Part shown: piece after piece, positions 50,335-59,086 of the stretch
Layout of the letters: every line of letters starts with the position of its first letter
How positions within the stretch are numbered: the first letter of the stretch is position 1
NCBI RefSeq assembly: GCF_017254915.1
Contig: NZ_JAFKCT010000009.1
Coordinates: 1 to 64,000 of the forward strand
Direction: 5' to 3'
DNA from: Algoriphagus oliviformis
GTDB lineage: Bacteria > Bacteroidota > Bacteroidia > Cytophagales > Cyclobacteriaceae
DNA: 64,000 nt
Translations under genes and position numbers: made by a program
The notes under the pieces: generated by a model
What the model saw: only the letters and a program-made list of their open reading frames with translations
What the model was told of the DNA's origin: nothing
The model's database searches: none

Positions 50335-51555
50335 ATGAAGCGTACGAGTGTCATATTGTTTTTAGCCTACATGGTCACGGCATTGCCCGGGTTTGCCCAG
50401 CGCGGACACGGCTCGCTGTACTCCTATTTTGGCGCGGGTACCTATACCTACGACAATTTTGGGATGGCCAAAAGGCTGGGGGGAGTCGGTTCGGCAGTCC
50501 GCTCCCCTTATTTTCTCAACCAGATCAATCCAGCCTCCCAAAACAGCCTGGAAGTCGGTTTTACCTTCCTCTTCGAAGGCGACATGAGCTACAACTACCA
50601 GCAGCTGCAGACCGAGTCTGAAGTCCTGAAAAACAACTTTTCCAACCTCAACGCTTTCCAGTTTTGGTTTCGGGCTTCCAAAAAATCCGCCTTTTCCCTG
50701 GGACTGACCCCCGTGACGCTACAGGATTACAGCTTTTCAGACGTCGTCACCTTTGAAGGCATGCAGGACCGCTACCTCCGCACCTACCGGGGCTGGGGCA
50801 ATACCAACAAAGCCTATGTCAACTGGGCCTATGAGCTCACGGATCGGATCTCACTGGGGATACGGCCCTCCTTTGTTTTTGCCAACTACCAGAAAGAAAG
50901 CACCTACCTCAATGCCACCGAAAGTGGCTACATCACGGATAGGACCGGCTCCAACTCCGGCTTTGGCTTGGAAGCGGGCATACAGGCTGATCTCCTGGCC
51001 ACGCCAAAATACAAGCTCACCTGGGGCGCAAACGCACAGTACTACTCCAAACTGACTGGAACCTTCAATGAGGGGATTTCCACCTACACCGATCGTCTGG
51101 TGCTATATCAGGCCGATGAGGAGGCGTCCAGCTTTGAGCTGCCCAAGACGATTCGCACGGGGCTGGCCTTCCAGTCCGGAAAGCTGCTGATCGCGGGCGA
51201 TGTGCTCCACAATTTCTCCACGGACTCCTTCGAGCATAGCCAGGCTTCCCAAGTGTACGCGCTCGGAGCCGAGTTTGTGCCGGGTTATTTTGCCCCCGAA
51301 TTGCTGAAATCCATGAGCTTCTCCCTCGGTGGCAGGATGGATACCGGGTCGTGGCTGTTCGACGGGCAGTCCGTGAAGTCTTACGCCCTGACCACCGGAG
51401 TGGGACTGCCGCTCAACCGCTCCACTCGGGTCAACCTCGGGTACCAGTACCAAAAAACCGGAGAGATTCAGGTCCTTGCGGCAGAGGGCCTTCACACCAT
51501 CACGCTTCAGTTTTCCTTTGGAGACCGCTGGTTTCAGCGATATAAGTTTGAATAA
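50335..51555 (+). CDS. outer-membrane beta-barrel protein of the kelch/DUF4270 locus
   Basis: A 406-residue precursor with a signal peptide (cleavage near FAQR, residue 22). GFGMAKRLGGVGSAV-like start (NFGMAKRLGGVGSA) and PYFLNQINPASQNSLEVG are typical of FadL/PorV-like barrels of Bacteroidota. Strands alternate to the end, finishing TLQFSFGDRWFQRYKF. It is divergent from the DUF4270 gene with 230 bp between starts, and a second exported protein follows 12 bp after. It may form the pore of a surface complex with the two lipoproteins; this is an inference from context. Confidence 0.7.
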   Translation: MKRTSVILFLAYMVTALPGFAQRGHGSLYSYFGAGTYTYDNFGMAKRLGGVGSAVRSPYFLNQINPASQNSLEVGFTFLFEGDMSYNYQQLQTESEVLKNNFSNLNAFQFWFRASKKSAFSLGLTPVTLQDYSFSDVVTFEGMQDRYLRTYRGWGNTNKAYVNWAYELTDRISLGIRPSFVFANYQKESTYLNATESGYITDRTGSNSGFGLEAGIQADLLATPKYKLTWGANAQYYSKLTGTFNEGISTYTDRLVLYQADEEASSFELPKTIRTGLAFQSGKLLIAGDVLHNFSTDSFEHSQASQVYALGAEFVPGYFAPELLKSMSFSLGGRMDTGSWLFDGQSVKSYALTTGVGLPLNRSTRVNLGYQYQKTGEIQVLAAEGLHTITLQFSFGDRWFQRYKFE

Positions 51556-51567
51556 TCCCACCTTCCC

Positions 51568-52125
51568 ATGAAAATCATCCCCGTCCGGCTAGGGATGGCA
51601 TTGTATTGCTTCCTTAGTCCCTTGGTTCTTTTTGCCCAGACTGTCCAAAAGCAGAAAAGCGGCAGCGCCGAAGTCCAAATCACCACCTGCAGTCCCGAGG
51701 AACTGATCGGGCTCATCAAGTATGACTCCCGGGAAGCGGCGGAAAAGGTGGGGCTGGACGTGGCCTCCGCGAGCTACGGGAAATTTGACAGGGTGCTGCA
51801 AGAGCATAGCAGCAAGGTGGACGACCTCGTGCAAAAGCATCGGGAGGTCTTCGAGCGGCTCTATTCGCTCAAGGGGCAATATGAAGAGCAAGCCACAGCG
51901 CAGCAGGACTTTCAGCCCTTGGTAAAGCTGATCCAGTTGATGGAAGAGCAGCTGCAGCCGATCGGTGTGGAGGTGGAAAAGGAAAACGACTACCTCCACA
52001 TCCTCCTGGCCCATGTGCTGGAGGACAGGCAGTTTCGCAAGTGGGAGCGGTATCAGGCGAAGGTCAAAAAAGAACGGGGCCCGCACTATCCCCGACCTAT
52101 GGCTGGGCCGCTGGCAATGGATTGA
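51568..52125 (+). CDS. exported helical protein of unknown function
   Basis: A 185-residue protein with a signal peptide (cleavage near LFAQT, residue 24). The rest is mainly amphipathic helix with coiled-coil character (KVDDLVQKHREVFERLYSLKGQYEEQATAQQ, LIQLMEEQLQPIGVEVEKEN). It starts 12 bp after the outer-membrane protein and ends 8 bp before a terminator, so both are in one transcript. It could be a periplasmic partner of that barrel. No family was recognised. Confidence 0.6.
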   Translation: MKIIPVRLGMALYCFLSPLVLFAQTVQKQKSGSAEVQITTCSPEELIGLIKYDSREAAEKVGLDVASASYGKFDRVLQEHSSKVDDLVQKHREVFERLYSLKGQYEEQATAQQDFQPLVKLIQLMEEQLQPIGVEVEKENDYLHILLAHVLEDRQFRKWERYQAKVKKERGPHYPRPMAGPLAMD

Positions 52126-52133
52126 AAAAGAAA

Positions 52134-52168
52134 AACCTCCGATCTAAAGTAGTTTCGGAGTTTTTTTT
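52134..52168 (+). terminator. intrinsic terminator after the 51568 gene
   Basis: CTCCGA/TCGGAG stem with a 12-base loop and a nine-T run. It lies just before the TCAAAT repeat array and the leftward thyA gene, so it may serve both sides. Confidence 0.65.
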
Positions 52169-52206
52169 TCAAATCTCAAATTTCAAATCTCAAATCTCAA
52201 ATCTCT
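52169..52206. repeat. TCAAATC array, same repeat as flanks the four-helix-bundle gene
   Basis: Five near-copies of TCAAATC/TCAAATT lie in tandem, including the 14-mer CTCAAATTTCAAAT at 52175-52188. The identical 14-mer flanks both sides of the cassette at 35907-36360. Here there is no gene inside, only the array between a terminator and the thyA stop, so it could be an empty or collapsed site. Confidence 0.55.
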
Positions 52207-52210
52207 TTCC

Positions 52211-53005
52211 CTACACCGCCACTGCAGCCTTGATATGCGGGTGGGGATCGTAGCCGACCAGCTCAAAGTCCTCATACTTGAAGCCGAAAATATCCTTCAC
52301 CTCGGGATTGATCTTCATCGTCGGAAGCGGTCGGCATTCGCGGCTGAGCTGGAGTTCCGTTTGCTCCAGATGGTTGAGGTAGAGGTGTGCGTCGCCAAAG
52401 GTATGGACAAACTCGCCCGGCTCCAGATCGCAGACCTGCGCCACCATCATGGTGAAGAGGGCGTAGGAGGCGATGTTGAAAGGCACGCCGAGAAAGACAT
52501 CGGCACTGCGCTGGTAGAGCTGGCAAGACAGCTTGCCGTCCGCCACGTAAAACTGGAAGATGGTATGGCAAGGGGGCAGGGCCATGTCGTCCACGTCGGC
52601 CACGTTCCAAGCGCTCACGATGTGGCGGCGGCTGTCAGGCTTGGTCTTGATCTGGTGGATGAGGTTTTTGATCTGGTCGATCTCGCCGCCCTTTCCGTCA
52701 GGCCAGTGTCGCCACTGATAGCCATAGACCGGGCCGAGATCGCCGTTTTCGTCCGCCCATTCATCCCAGATGGACACGCCGTTTTCCTTGAGCCAAGTGA
52801 TGTTGCTGTCTCCACGGAGAAACCACAGCAGCTCGACGATGATGGAGCGGAGGTGCAGTTTTTTGGTCGTTACCACCGGGAATCCCTTGGCCAGGTCAAA
52901 GCGCATCTGGTGTCCAAATACGCTGATCGTGCCGGTGCCGGTGCGGTCTGATTTTTTTACACCTTCGTTGAGAATCCTTCTCATCAAGTCGTGGTATTGC
53001 TGCAT
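52211..53005 (-). CDS. thyA: thymidylate synthase
   Basis: Makes dTMP from dUMP with methylene-tetrahydrofolate. At 264 residues it has the same length as the E. coli enzyme, and the nucleophile is Cys146 in LPPCHTIFQFYV, also at the same number. GVKKSDRTGTGTISVFG and QLYQRSADVFLGVPFNIASYALF, plus YQWRHW, are further family blocks. No folA (dihydrofolate reductase) gene is adjacent, though the two are often paired. Confidence 0.97.
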   Translation of the reverse strand: MQQYHDLMRRILNEGVKKSDRTGTGTISVFGHQMRFDLAKGFPVVTTKKLHLRSIIVELLWFLRGDSNITWLKENGVSIWDEWADENGDLGPVYGYQWRHWPDGKGGEIDQIKNLIHQIKTKPDSRRHIVSAWNVADVDDMALPPCHTIFQFYVADGKLSCQLYQRSADVFLGVPFNIASYALFTMMVAQVCDLEPGEFVHTFGDAHLYLNHLEQTELQLSRECRPLPTMKINPEVKDIFGFKYEDFELVGYDPHPHIKAAVAV

Positions 53006-53151
53006 GGTATGGGGGAGAAATTCTTGGCCGGCAAGTTAAGCCATAGGTTTAAGATTTGACAGGAAAAGATTCACTTGGTCCGCGTCGGGACGTCCGCAGA
53101 TGGTCGGAAGCGGGAAGTCGCCACTTTGAGCGGGAAGAGGAGGGGTTGCTT

Positions 53152-54192
53152 TTACTCCCTTCCTTCCCAGGTGAAGGTGGCCGTGACGGGGTAGTGGTCT
53201 GAGTAGTCCACCTCGCGATGCGTGTCAAAATAGACCGGCCGAAGGGAAGGATCCGCAAAAATATGGTCGATCCTCAGAAAGAAGAGGATACGGTTGTAGG
53301 TGAATTCAAATCCGCGGCCAGCTTTCTCAAAGGCGTTGTCCAGTTTTTCGCTCAGTTTGAAATACACGAAGGAGTAGGGCACCTCATTGAGGTCGCCCAT
53401 GAGGATCACGGGATGGGGACTGTTGCCGATATGTTCGTACAGGATAGACAGCTGCTGCGCACGGGCGAGGCTTCCCCGGTGCAGTTTGCCCAGCGTCTGC
53501 CGGTAGACCTGCTTGGCCCTGTCGTAGTCGTTGAGGGAGCCGGTCTCTATCGCCATGGATTCGAGGTGGGTGTTGTAGATCCTCAAGGTGTCGTTGCCGA
53601 CTTGGATATCGGCGAAGATGGCCCCGTTGGTGACCTGGTTGTCGAAGACGACTCCGTCGTTGACGATGGGATATCTGGAGAATATCGCCATGCCCTGGGA
53701 CCGTTTTTGGGGATTGCCGTCCACGACGTGGTACACGTGCTCATATTCCCCGTTGTTGCCCAGCAGCTTGATGGCATTTCTCGTGGAGGAGGTGTAGTCT
53801 TGGTGAAATTCCTGAAAGGCCTTCACATCGGCCGGATGCTCAGCGAGCCATGTGAACACGTTGGGCTCTTGTCCATCGGTCTTATGCTGCCGGTAGTAGA
53901 AGCTGTGGGTGTTGTAGGTCAACACTTTCAGCCCCTCCGCGTCCTCGTTGCGGGGATGGATCTGGAAGGTGATCAGGATAAACTTGTATCCGATCACCAA
54001 GGCGGCCAGGGGGAAAAAGGCCAGCCTCCGCCAAGACAGGGCCAAGACACAAAACAGAAAGATGTTGACTATGAGGATGATCGGGATGAAAAAAGGCAGC
54101 AGGCCCGCGAAGCGGAAAATCTCCGGGGAAACGAAAACGCTGGAATAGAGCAGCAGTGAAGCTAAAAATACCGGTACTGTAATGAATTTCAT
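53152..54192 (-). CDS. membrane-anchored endonuclease/exonuclease/phosphatase-family protein
   Basis: A 346-residue protein with three N-terminal hydrophobic helices (1-80) followed by an EEP domain. The domain shows LKVLTYNTHSFYYRQ, ADVKAFQEFHQDY with the metal-binding Glu, MGDLNEVPYSFVY, RIDHIFADPSLRP and the catalytic DHYPVTATF. The fold covers DNases and phospho-diesterases acting on lipids or nucleotides; membrane anchoring suggests an extracytoplasmic substrate. It stands alone on the minus strand, with the DUF2911 gene divergent from it. Confidence 0.85.
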   Translation of the reverse strand: MKFITVPVFLASLLLYSSVFVSPEIFRFAGLLPFFIPIILIVNIFLFCVLALSWRRLAFFPLAALVIGYKFILITFQIHPRNEDAEGLKVLTYNTHSFYYRQHKTDGQEPNVFTWLAEHPADVKAFQEFHQDYTSSTRNAIKLLGNNGEYEHVYHVVDGNPQKRSQGMAIFSRYPIVNDGVVFDNQVTNGAIFADIQVGNDTLRIYNTHLESMAIETGSLNDYDRAKQVYRQTLGKLHRGSLARAQQLSILYEHIGNSPHPVILMGDLNEVPYSFVYFKLSEKLDNAFEKAGRGFEFTYNRILFFLRIDHIFADPSLRPVYFDTHREVDYSDHYPVTATFTWEGRE

Positions 54193-54376
54193 CTAGGCTG
54201 GGTAGAGAGCAAAAGAAACAAACCCGAATCCAAAAGTGGTGATTTTCGTATCATTTTTCTCATAAATAAGATCCTTTTGGACAAAACATTCTTACTCAAA
54301 GCAGTAGGCAAGGGTTGCGAAAAGGAAGTCCAAAATACGGCCAAGCGGGACAATCAAATTTCAGCCCCGCACTTGG

Positions 54377-54406
54377 AATCACGTGATTTAGTTTAATTTT
54401 ACGTAA
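54377..54406. promoter_or_regulatory. two short palindromes upstream of the DUF2911 gene
   Basis: AATCACGTGATT (54377-54388) and TTACGTAA (54399-54406) are perfect palindromes 22 bp apart, 30-60 bp before the ATG at 54436. Both are plausible dimer-binding sites, but short palindromes occur by chance, so this is a weak call. Confidence 0.25.
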
Positions 54407-54435
54407 TTACCCAATAAATTAATCTTCTACCTCAC

Positions 54436-55011
54436 ATGAAAAAAATTAGAAATACATGGTTGGCGGCGATGATCCTAGCCTCGGTGATTGCCTGTCAGCC
54501 CAAGACTGCCGAGACCAGCTCGGAGGCAGTGGTCGAAGAGTCCAGTGCAGCGGAAGAAGCTGAGAGTGAGCAGCGCCCCAGTCCGTTGGTCGTCGAAGAA
54601 GGACAGATCGGCGGCAAAACCATCTCCGTACACTACGGTTCGCCATCGGTGAAGGGGAGGACCATCTGGGGTGATCTGGTGCCTTACAACATCGTCTGGA
54701 GAACCGGCGCCAACGAGGCTACCTACATCGATATTCCGCAGGACATGACCGTGGAGGGCCAGCCGCTGAAGGCAGGCAAATACTCGCTTTTCACCATCCC
54801 CAAAGAGTCCGGAGCCTGGACGGTGATCTTCAATTCGGATTGGGAACTGGAGCATGGACATTTTCAGTACGATGAGAAAAAAGACGTGCTGAGAGTGGAG
54901 TCCACCCCTACCTGGGAGGAGAATTCGGCCGAAATGCTCAGCATCAAAGTGGAGTCTCCAGGTCTGGTGATCCGATGGGACAAAATGAAGCTACCGATAG
55001 CCATCCAATAA
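54436..55011 (+). CDS. DUF2911-family lipoprotein
   Basis: A 191-residue lipoprotein (lipobox SVIAC, Cys20) with a Ser/Glu-rich linker (SSEAVVEESSAAEEAESE). The DUF2911 domain follows: ISVHYGSPSVKGRTIWGDLVPYNIVWRTGANEATYI, LKAGKYSLFTIPKESGAWTVIFNSD and IKVESPGLVIRWDKMKLPI. DUF2911 proteins are frequent in Bacteroidota and have no known activity. The gene appears to stand alone; the acylase gene begins 126 bp downstream on the same strand. Confidence 0.88.
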   Translation: MKKIRNTWLAAMILASVIACQPKTAETSSEAVVEESSAAEEAESEQRPSPLVVEEGQIGGKTISVHYGSPSVKGRTIWGDLVPYNIVWRTGANEATYIDIPQDMTVEGQPLKAGKYSLFTIPKESGAWTVIFNSDWELEHGHFQYDEKKDVLRVESTPTWEENSAEMLSIKVESPGLVIRWDKMKLPIAIQ

Positions 55012-55136
55012 GAAGCTATTTCGAAATCCTTGGTCTGTTGACCGGGGATTTTTTTATGGCGTCCCATAGGCCGGTACCCCATGCGGCCAAGTGTCCCGAC
55101 TCCTATTTTCCCCGTCCTTCAAATGTTTGACTTACG

Positions 55137-57551
55137 ATGAGGTTTTTTTCATTCTTTCTGGTGCTGGCAATTGCATTGGCTTTGGCCTTGGCGGTGTCGA
55201 TGCCGATAGGGCAGATTCCACCCCTTGCCCCACTTCTGGATCCCAACCATGGTTTTTGGCAAAATACCCTCAGCGAGGACGAGCTCGCTGTGGAGGAAGT
55301 TGACCTGGAAAACCTCAGCGCCCCAGTGCAGGTGACCTACGACCAAAATCTCATTCCGCACATTTTCGCGGAAAATGAGGCCGATCTCTATCGTGCGCAA
55401 GGCTATGTCACGGCCCAGCATCGCCTCTGGCAGATGGAGTTCCAGACGATGGCGGCGGCAGGTAGGGTCTCCGAGATCGTCGGGCCGATCGCCTTGGATC
55501 TGGATCGGATGACCAGAAGAAAGGGGTTGGCCTATGGCGCAGAGCTTGGGCTGAAATACCTGCAGGAAAGCGACTCCGAGACCCTCGCGCTGATCGAGGC
55601 CTATGCAGATGGGGTAAACCAATACATCGCCCAGCTGAGCGATGCCCGATTGCCGGTGGAATACAAAATCCTAAACTACAGGCCGGAGCCTTGGTCGGCG
55701 TTTAAGACCCTGCTCTTGCTCAAATACATGTCCGATATGCTGGTGGGAGACCGCGATCTCGAGTTTTCGAATCTGCGAAAGATCCTTGGCGAGGCGAAGC
55801 TGAACCGGCTCTTTCCCCAGTTTCCCGCCGCAAACGATCCGATAATCGAGTCGGGAAAGGTGTGGGATTTCGAGCCCTTGCCCGTGTCCAAGCCGGACTC
55901 TGTGGATTATCCTACGGACGCGATCTTGATAGAGCCCCTGCCGCAACCCGAGGAAGGCACCGGCTCCAACAATTGGGCGGTGGCCGGGAAGAAAACCAAA
56001 AACGGAAACCCCATCCTCGCGAACGATCCCCATCTGAGCCTCAATCTGCCCTCCCTCTGGTATGCCATGCAGCTCAGTACTCCATCCAACAGCGTGAAAG
56101 GGGCGACCCTTCCGGGTGCTTTGGGGGTGATTTCCGGGTTTAACCAAGACATTGCCTGGGGCGTGACCAATGCTACCCGGGACACCCGAGACTGGTACAG
56201 GATCACCTTTCAGGACAAAAGCCGGAAAGCCTATCGCTACGGCAATGGCTGGAAGGATACGGAGTTCCGACTGGAGCAGATCAAAGTGAAAGGGCAGGCG
56301 ACCTTCGTGGATACTGTAGTGTACACCCACTACGGACCGATCGTGTACGACCGCAGTTTTAAGACCGAGCGCCAAGACGTGGATTTTGCGCTGAAATGGA
56401 CGGTGCATCAGGGCTCCAACGAGCAAAAGACCTTCTTGCTGATGAACAAGGCCAGAAACCACAGTGATTACAACAGGGCCTTGGACCACTACACTGCACC
56501 TGCGCAAAATTTTGTCTTTGCCTCCAGGTCGGGAGACATTGCGATGCGGATACAGGGCAAGTTCCCTTTGAAATGGCCGGGTCAAGGCAAGTTTCTCATG
56601 GATGGTGCTGATCCCAGGATGGAGTGGCAAGGCTATATCCCCAATGCCCAAAACGCAGCCACGCTAAACCCGGAGCGGGGCTTTGTCTCCTCGGCAAACC
56701 AACACCCCACAGACTCCACCTATCCCTACTATGTGTTTGACAATACCTACGAACACTACCGCAATCGCCGCCTCAACAACCGGCTGAGGGAAATGGATCA
56801 GATTACGGTGGAGGATATGAAGGAGCTCCAGTTTGACGACTACAACCTCCAGGCTGCCGAAGCGCTTCCCGTTTTGATCAGTCTTTTGGGTACGCACAAG
56901 GCCGACTCCCCCGAAGCGGATAAGTACCTTAAAGAACTCAAGTCCTGGGATTTTTTCGCCGACCCAAACCAAAAAGGACAAACGCTATACTCCATCTGGT
57001 CATCGGAGACTTTCGAGAGCATCTGGCGAGAGCTGTCGGGGGCTAGAGCGCCCGTGGTACGGCCGTCCAGCTACCAGACTGTGGAGCTGCTGGCCAAATA
57101 TCCCCGGGATTCGGTTTTCGATGTGAAGTCGGTAGAGGGAGTCGAGACTGCGGAGTACCATGTGAAGGCAGGCTTTGACTCACTTTTGGTCGCGATGGCC
57201 AAGTGGGAGGCTGAGGAGGGAGACTACGCCTGGACGAACTACAAGAAAACCACCATCCAGCATCTGGTGCCCACATTCAAGTCCTTTTCTGCCACCAATG
57301 TCTACACCGGCGGAGGCTCGGGGATTCTGAATGCCACCGGCAGCCGCCATGGCGCGAGCTGGCGCATGGTAGTAGAGCTGGGAAGCCAAATGGAGGCCTT
57401 TGGGGTGTATCCTGGAGGACAGTCGGGCAACCCCGGAAGCAAGTATTACGGAAACTTTATCCCCGTTTGGGCCAAAGGAGAGTACCTCGATTTCGGCCTT
57501 CGGACCCAGGGAAGTTCTGAAGCCGTCCTTTTTACCACCGTTTTAAAATAG
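55137..57551 (+). CDS. penicillin acylase-family Ntn hydrolase
   Basis: An 804-residue exported precursor (signal helix at 1-22) of the penicillin amidase family. The autocleavage site is GTG-S277-NNWAVAGKKT; Ser277 becomes the N-terminal nucleophile of the beta chain. The beta chain also shows GKPxLANDPHL-like NGNPILANDPHLSLNLP and GFNQDIAWGVTNATRDTRDWY. Members cleave acyl-amide bonds in beta-lactams or acyl-homoserine lactones; the natural substrate here is unknown. A small membrane-protein gene starts 6 bp later. Confidence 0.9.
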   Translation: MRFFSFFLVLAIALALALAVSMPIGQIPPLAPLLDPNHGFWQNTLSEDELAVEEVDLENLSAPVQVTYDQNLIPHIFAENEADLYRAQGYVTAQHRLWQMEFQTMAAAGRVSEIVGPIALDLDRMTRRKGLAYGAELGLKYLQESDSETLALIEAYADGVNQYIAQLSDARLPVEYKILNYRPEPWSAFKTLLLLKYMSDMLVGDRDLEFSNLRKILGEAKLNRLFPQFPAANDPIIESGKVWDFEPLPVSKPDSVDYPTDAILIEPLPQPEEGTGSNNWAVAGKKTKNGNPILANDPHLSLNLPSLWYAMQLSTPSNSVKGATLPGALGVISGFNQDIAWGVTNATRDTRDWYRITFQDKSRKAYRYGNGWKDTEFRLEQIKVKGQATFVDTVVYTHYGPIVYDRSFKTERQDVDFALKWTVHQGSNEQKTFLLMNKARNHSDYNRALDHYTAPAQNFVFASRSGDIAMRIQGKFPLKWPGQGKFLMDGADPRMEWQGYIPNAQNAATLNPERGFVSSANQHPTDSTYPYYVFDNTYEHYRNRRLNNRLREMDQITVEDMKELQFDDYNLQAAEALPVLISLLGTHKADSPEADKYLKELKSWDFFADPNQKGQTLYSIWSSETFESIWRELSGARAPVVRPSSYQTVELLAKYPRDSVFDVKSVEGVETAEYHVKAGFDSLLVAMAKWEAEEGDYAWTNYKKTTIQHLVPTFKSFSATNVYTGGGSGILNATGSRHGASWRMVVELGSQMEAFGVYPGGQSGNPGSKYYGNFIPVWAKGEYLDFGLRTQGSSEAVLFTTVLK

Positions 57552-57557
57552 CCTGCC

Positions 57558-57929
57558 ATGAGATTTATCTTTCTTACCATTCTCGTCGCCATACTCGTAG
57601 TCTTCCTGAATCCAGTGGCTCCCTATTGGGTTGTGATGATCGGGATTGCGGTTTTGGGAGCCCTGATAGCTCCCAATGGGTTCGGCGGATTCATGGGAGG
57701 TGGCCTGGGGATGGGCCTGACTTGGCTCGGGCAGTGTATCTATTTGGCGATCAATACCAACAGCCCGCTTCCTGATCGGATGGGAGAGCTGATGGGGTTG
57801 GGATCGGGTATGACCCTGGTGGCGGTCACGGCTGTGTTGGGCTTTTTGCTGGGCGCATTCAGCGGCTGGGCCGGAGTCCTGTTTCGCAATCTGCTCCAGC
57901 ATACTCCCGAAAACGTCTACAGGGGATAG
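57558..57929 (+). CDS. small Gly-rich membrane protein
   Basis: A 123-residue protein with three or four hydrophobic helices (MRFIFLTILVAILVVFL, WVVMIGIAVLGALIAP, MTLVAVTAVLGFLLGAFSGW) and a Gly-rich turn (GFGGFMGGGLGMGL). It begins 6 bp after the acylase gene, so both are in one transcript. No family with a known function was recognised. Confidence 0.6.
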   Translation: MRFIFLTILVAILVVFLNPVAPYWVVMIGIAVLGALIAPNGFGGFMGGGLGMGLTWLGQCIYLAINTNSPLPDRMGELMGLGSGMTLVAVTAVLGFLLGAFSGWAGVLFRNLLQHTPENVYRG

Positions 57930-57965
57930 CGGTCGGCTTGGCTGCGCCCCTTTCCTGCCGGACTT

Positions 57966-58015
57966 GTATTTTATTTTTACAGTCGATGGGAATGAGTACC
58001 TTTGTTGCTCACTTG
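57966..58015 (+). promoter_or_regulatory. promoter-like repeat, copy 1 (upstream of rfbA)
   Basis: A 50-bp sequence reading GTATTTTATTTTTACAG with GATGGGAATGAG and TACCTTTG (57997-58004). TACCTTTG is a perfect TAnnTTTG -7 box. A nearly identical 51-bp copy (four differences at most) lies at 60617-60667 before the regulator gene. The start of transcription would be near 58010, leaving a leader of about 190 bases before rfbA. Confidence 0.65.
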
Positions 58016-58115
58016 ATACGAAGTGTCAGAAAAATTCATGCAGTGGGAAGGTAGGTGACTATAACCTTTTTTCTATTCCTCTCCGTTTTGAGATTTTGAA
58101 ATGTAAAAGAAATGA

Positions 58116-58155
58116 GGTGCCGCTTCGAACTCGGGAACTGTGCGGTAGCTTTTTT
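58116..58155 (+). promoter_or_regulatory. terminator-like hairpin in the rfbA leader
   Basis: GGTGCCGC pairs imperfectly with GCGGTAGC (one wobble and one mismatch) around a 17-base loop, followed by six T residues. It lies between promoter copy 1 and the rfbA ATG, so it could act as an attenuator that must be read through. The stem is not perfect, so confidence is low. Confidence 0.35.
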
Positions 58156-58201
58156 GTCCCAACACTATTTGTCAAAATATAGACCAGCTAATATCTAAAT
58201 T

Positions 58202-59086
58202 ATGAAAGGAATTGTTCTTGCCGGCGGATCCGGCACGCGGCTGTACCCGATTACCAAAGGGACTTCGAAGCAGCTGCTCTCGGTATATGATAAGCCTATG
58301 GTTTACTATCCGGTTTCCGTCCTGATGTTGGCGGGCATACGGGAGATTTTGATCATTTCCACTCCAGACGACCTGCCCAATTTCAAGAAGCTCCTGGGTG
58401 ACGGGAAGGAATTGGGGCTGGAGTTTAGCTACGCGGAGCAGCCCAGTCCGGATGGTCTAGCCCAGGCATTCGTCATCGGCGAGGAGTTTATAGGAAATGA
58501 TTCGGTCTGTCTCGTGCTGGGAGATAACATCTTCTATGGGCATGGCTTTACCGAACTGCTGAAGAAATCACTCCGAAATGTGGACGTGGAGGGCAAAGCA
58601 ACCATTTTTGGCTACTACGTGAATGACCCCGAACGCTACGGAGTGGCCGAGTTTGACCAAAGTGGCACGGTCATTTCCATCGAGGAAAAGCCAAAACTGC
58701 CCAAGAGCAACTATGCCGTGGTGGGACTTTATTTTTATCCCAATTCTGTCGTACAGATCGCCAAGACGATCAAACCCAGCGACAGGGGAGAGCTGGAGAT
58801 CACCACCGTCAACCAAGAGTATCTGGTGTCTGAAAACCTGAAAGTAGAACTTCTCGGTAGGGGTTATGCCTGGCTGGACACCGGAACGCACGAGTCTATG
58901 CTCGAAGCGTCAAATTTCATCCACACCATAGAGAAGAGACAGGGGCTGAAAGTTGCCTGCTTGGAGGAGATTGCCTTCGAATTGGGCTACATCGACGCCG
59001 AGCAGCTTTTGGCATTGGCTGAGCCGCTGAAGAAAAATGAATACGGCCAATATTTGATCAAAAAAGTAGAACAAAAAAGAAAATGA
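58202..59086 (+). CDS. rfbA: glucose-1-phosphate thymidylyltransferase
   Basis: First step of dTDP-L-rhamnose synthesis: glucose-1-phosphate plus dTTP gives dTDP-glucose. The 294-residue protein has the signature MKGIVLAGGSGTRLYPITKG, KQLLSVYDKPMVYYP, DNIFYGHGF, EEKPKLPKSNYAVVGLYFY and RGYAWLDTGTHESM. It belongs to the long RmlA type. Its stop overlaps rfbC by 4 bp. The precursor is used for the polysaccharide cluster that continues to the right. Confidence 0.96.
   Translation: MKGIVLAGGSGTRLYPITKGTSKQLLSVYDKPMVYYPVSVLMLAGIREILIISTPDDLPNFKKLLGDGKELGLEFSYAEQPSPDGLAQAFVIGEEFIGNDSVCLVLGDNIFYGHGFTELLKKSLRNVDVEGKATIFGYYVNDPERYGVAEFDQSGTVISIEEKPKLPKSNYAVVGLYFYPNSVVQIAKTIKPSDRGELEITTVNQEYLVSENLKVELLGRGYAWLDTGTHESMLEASNFIHTIEKRQGLKVACLEEIAFELGYIDAEQLLALAEPLKKNEYGQYLIKKVEQKRK

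Noticed and set aside
58110..58160. TTCGAAC resembling a tRNA T-loop
   Set aside because: No acceptor, D or anticodon arms can be built around it on either strand.
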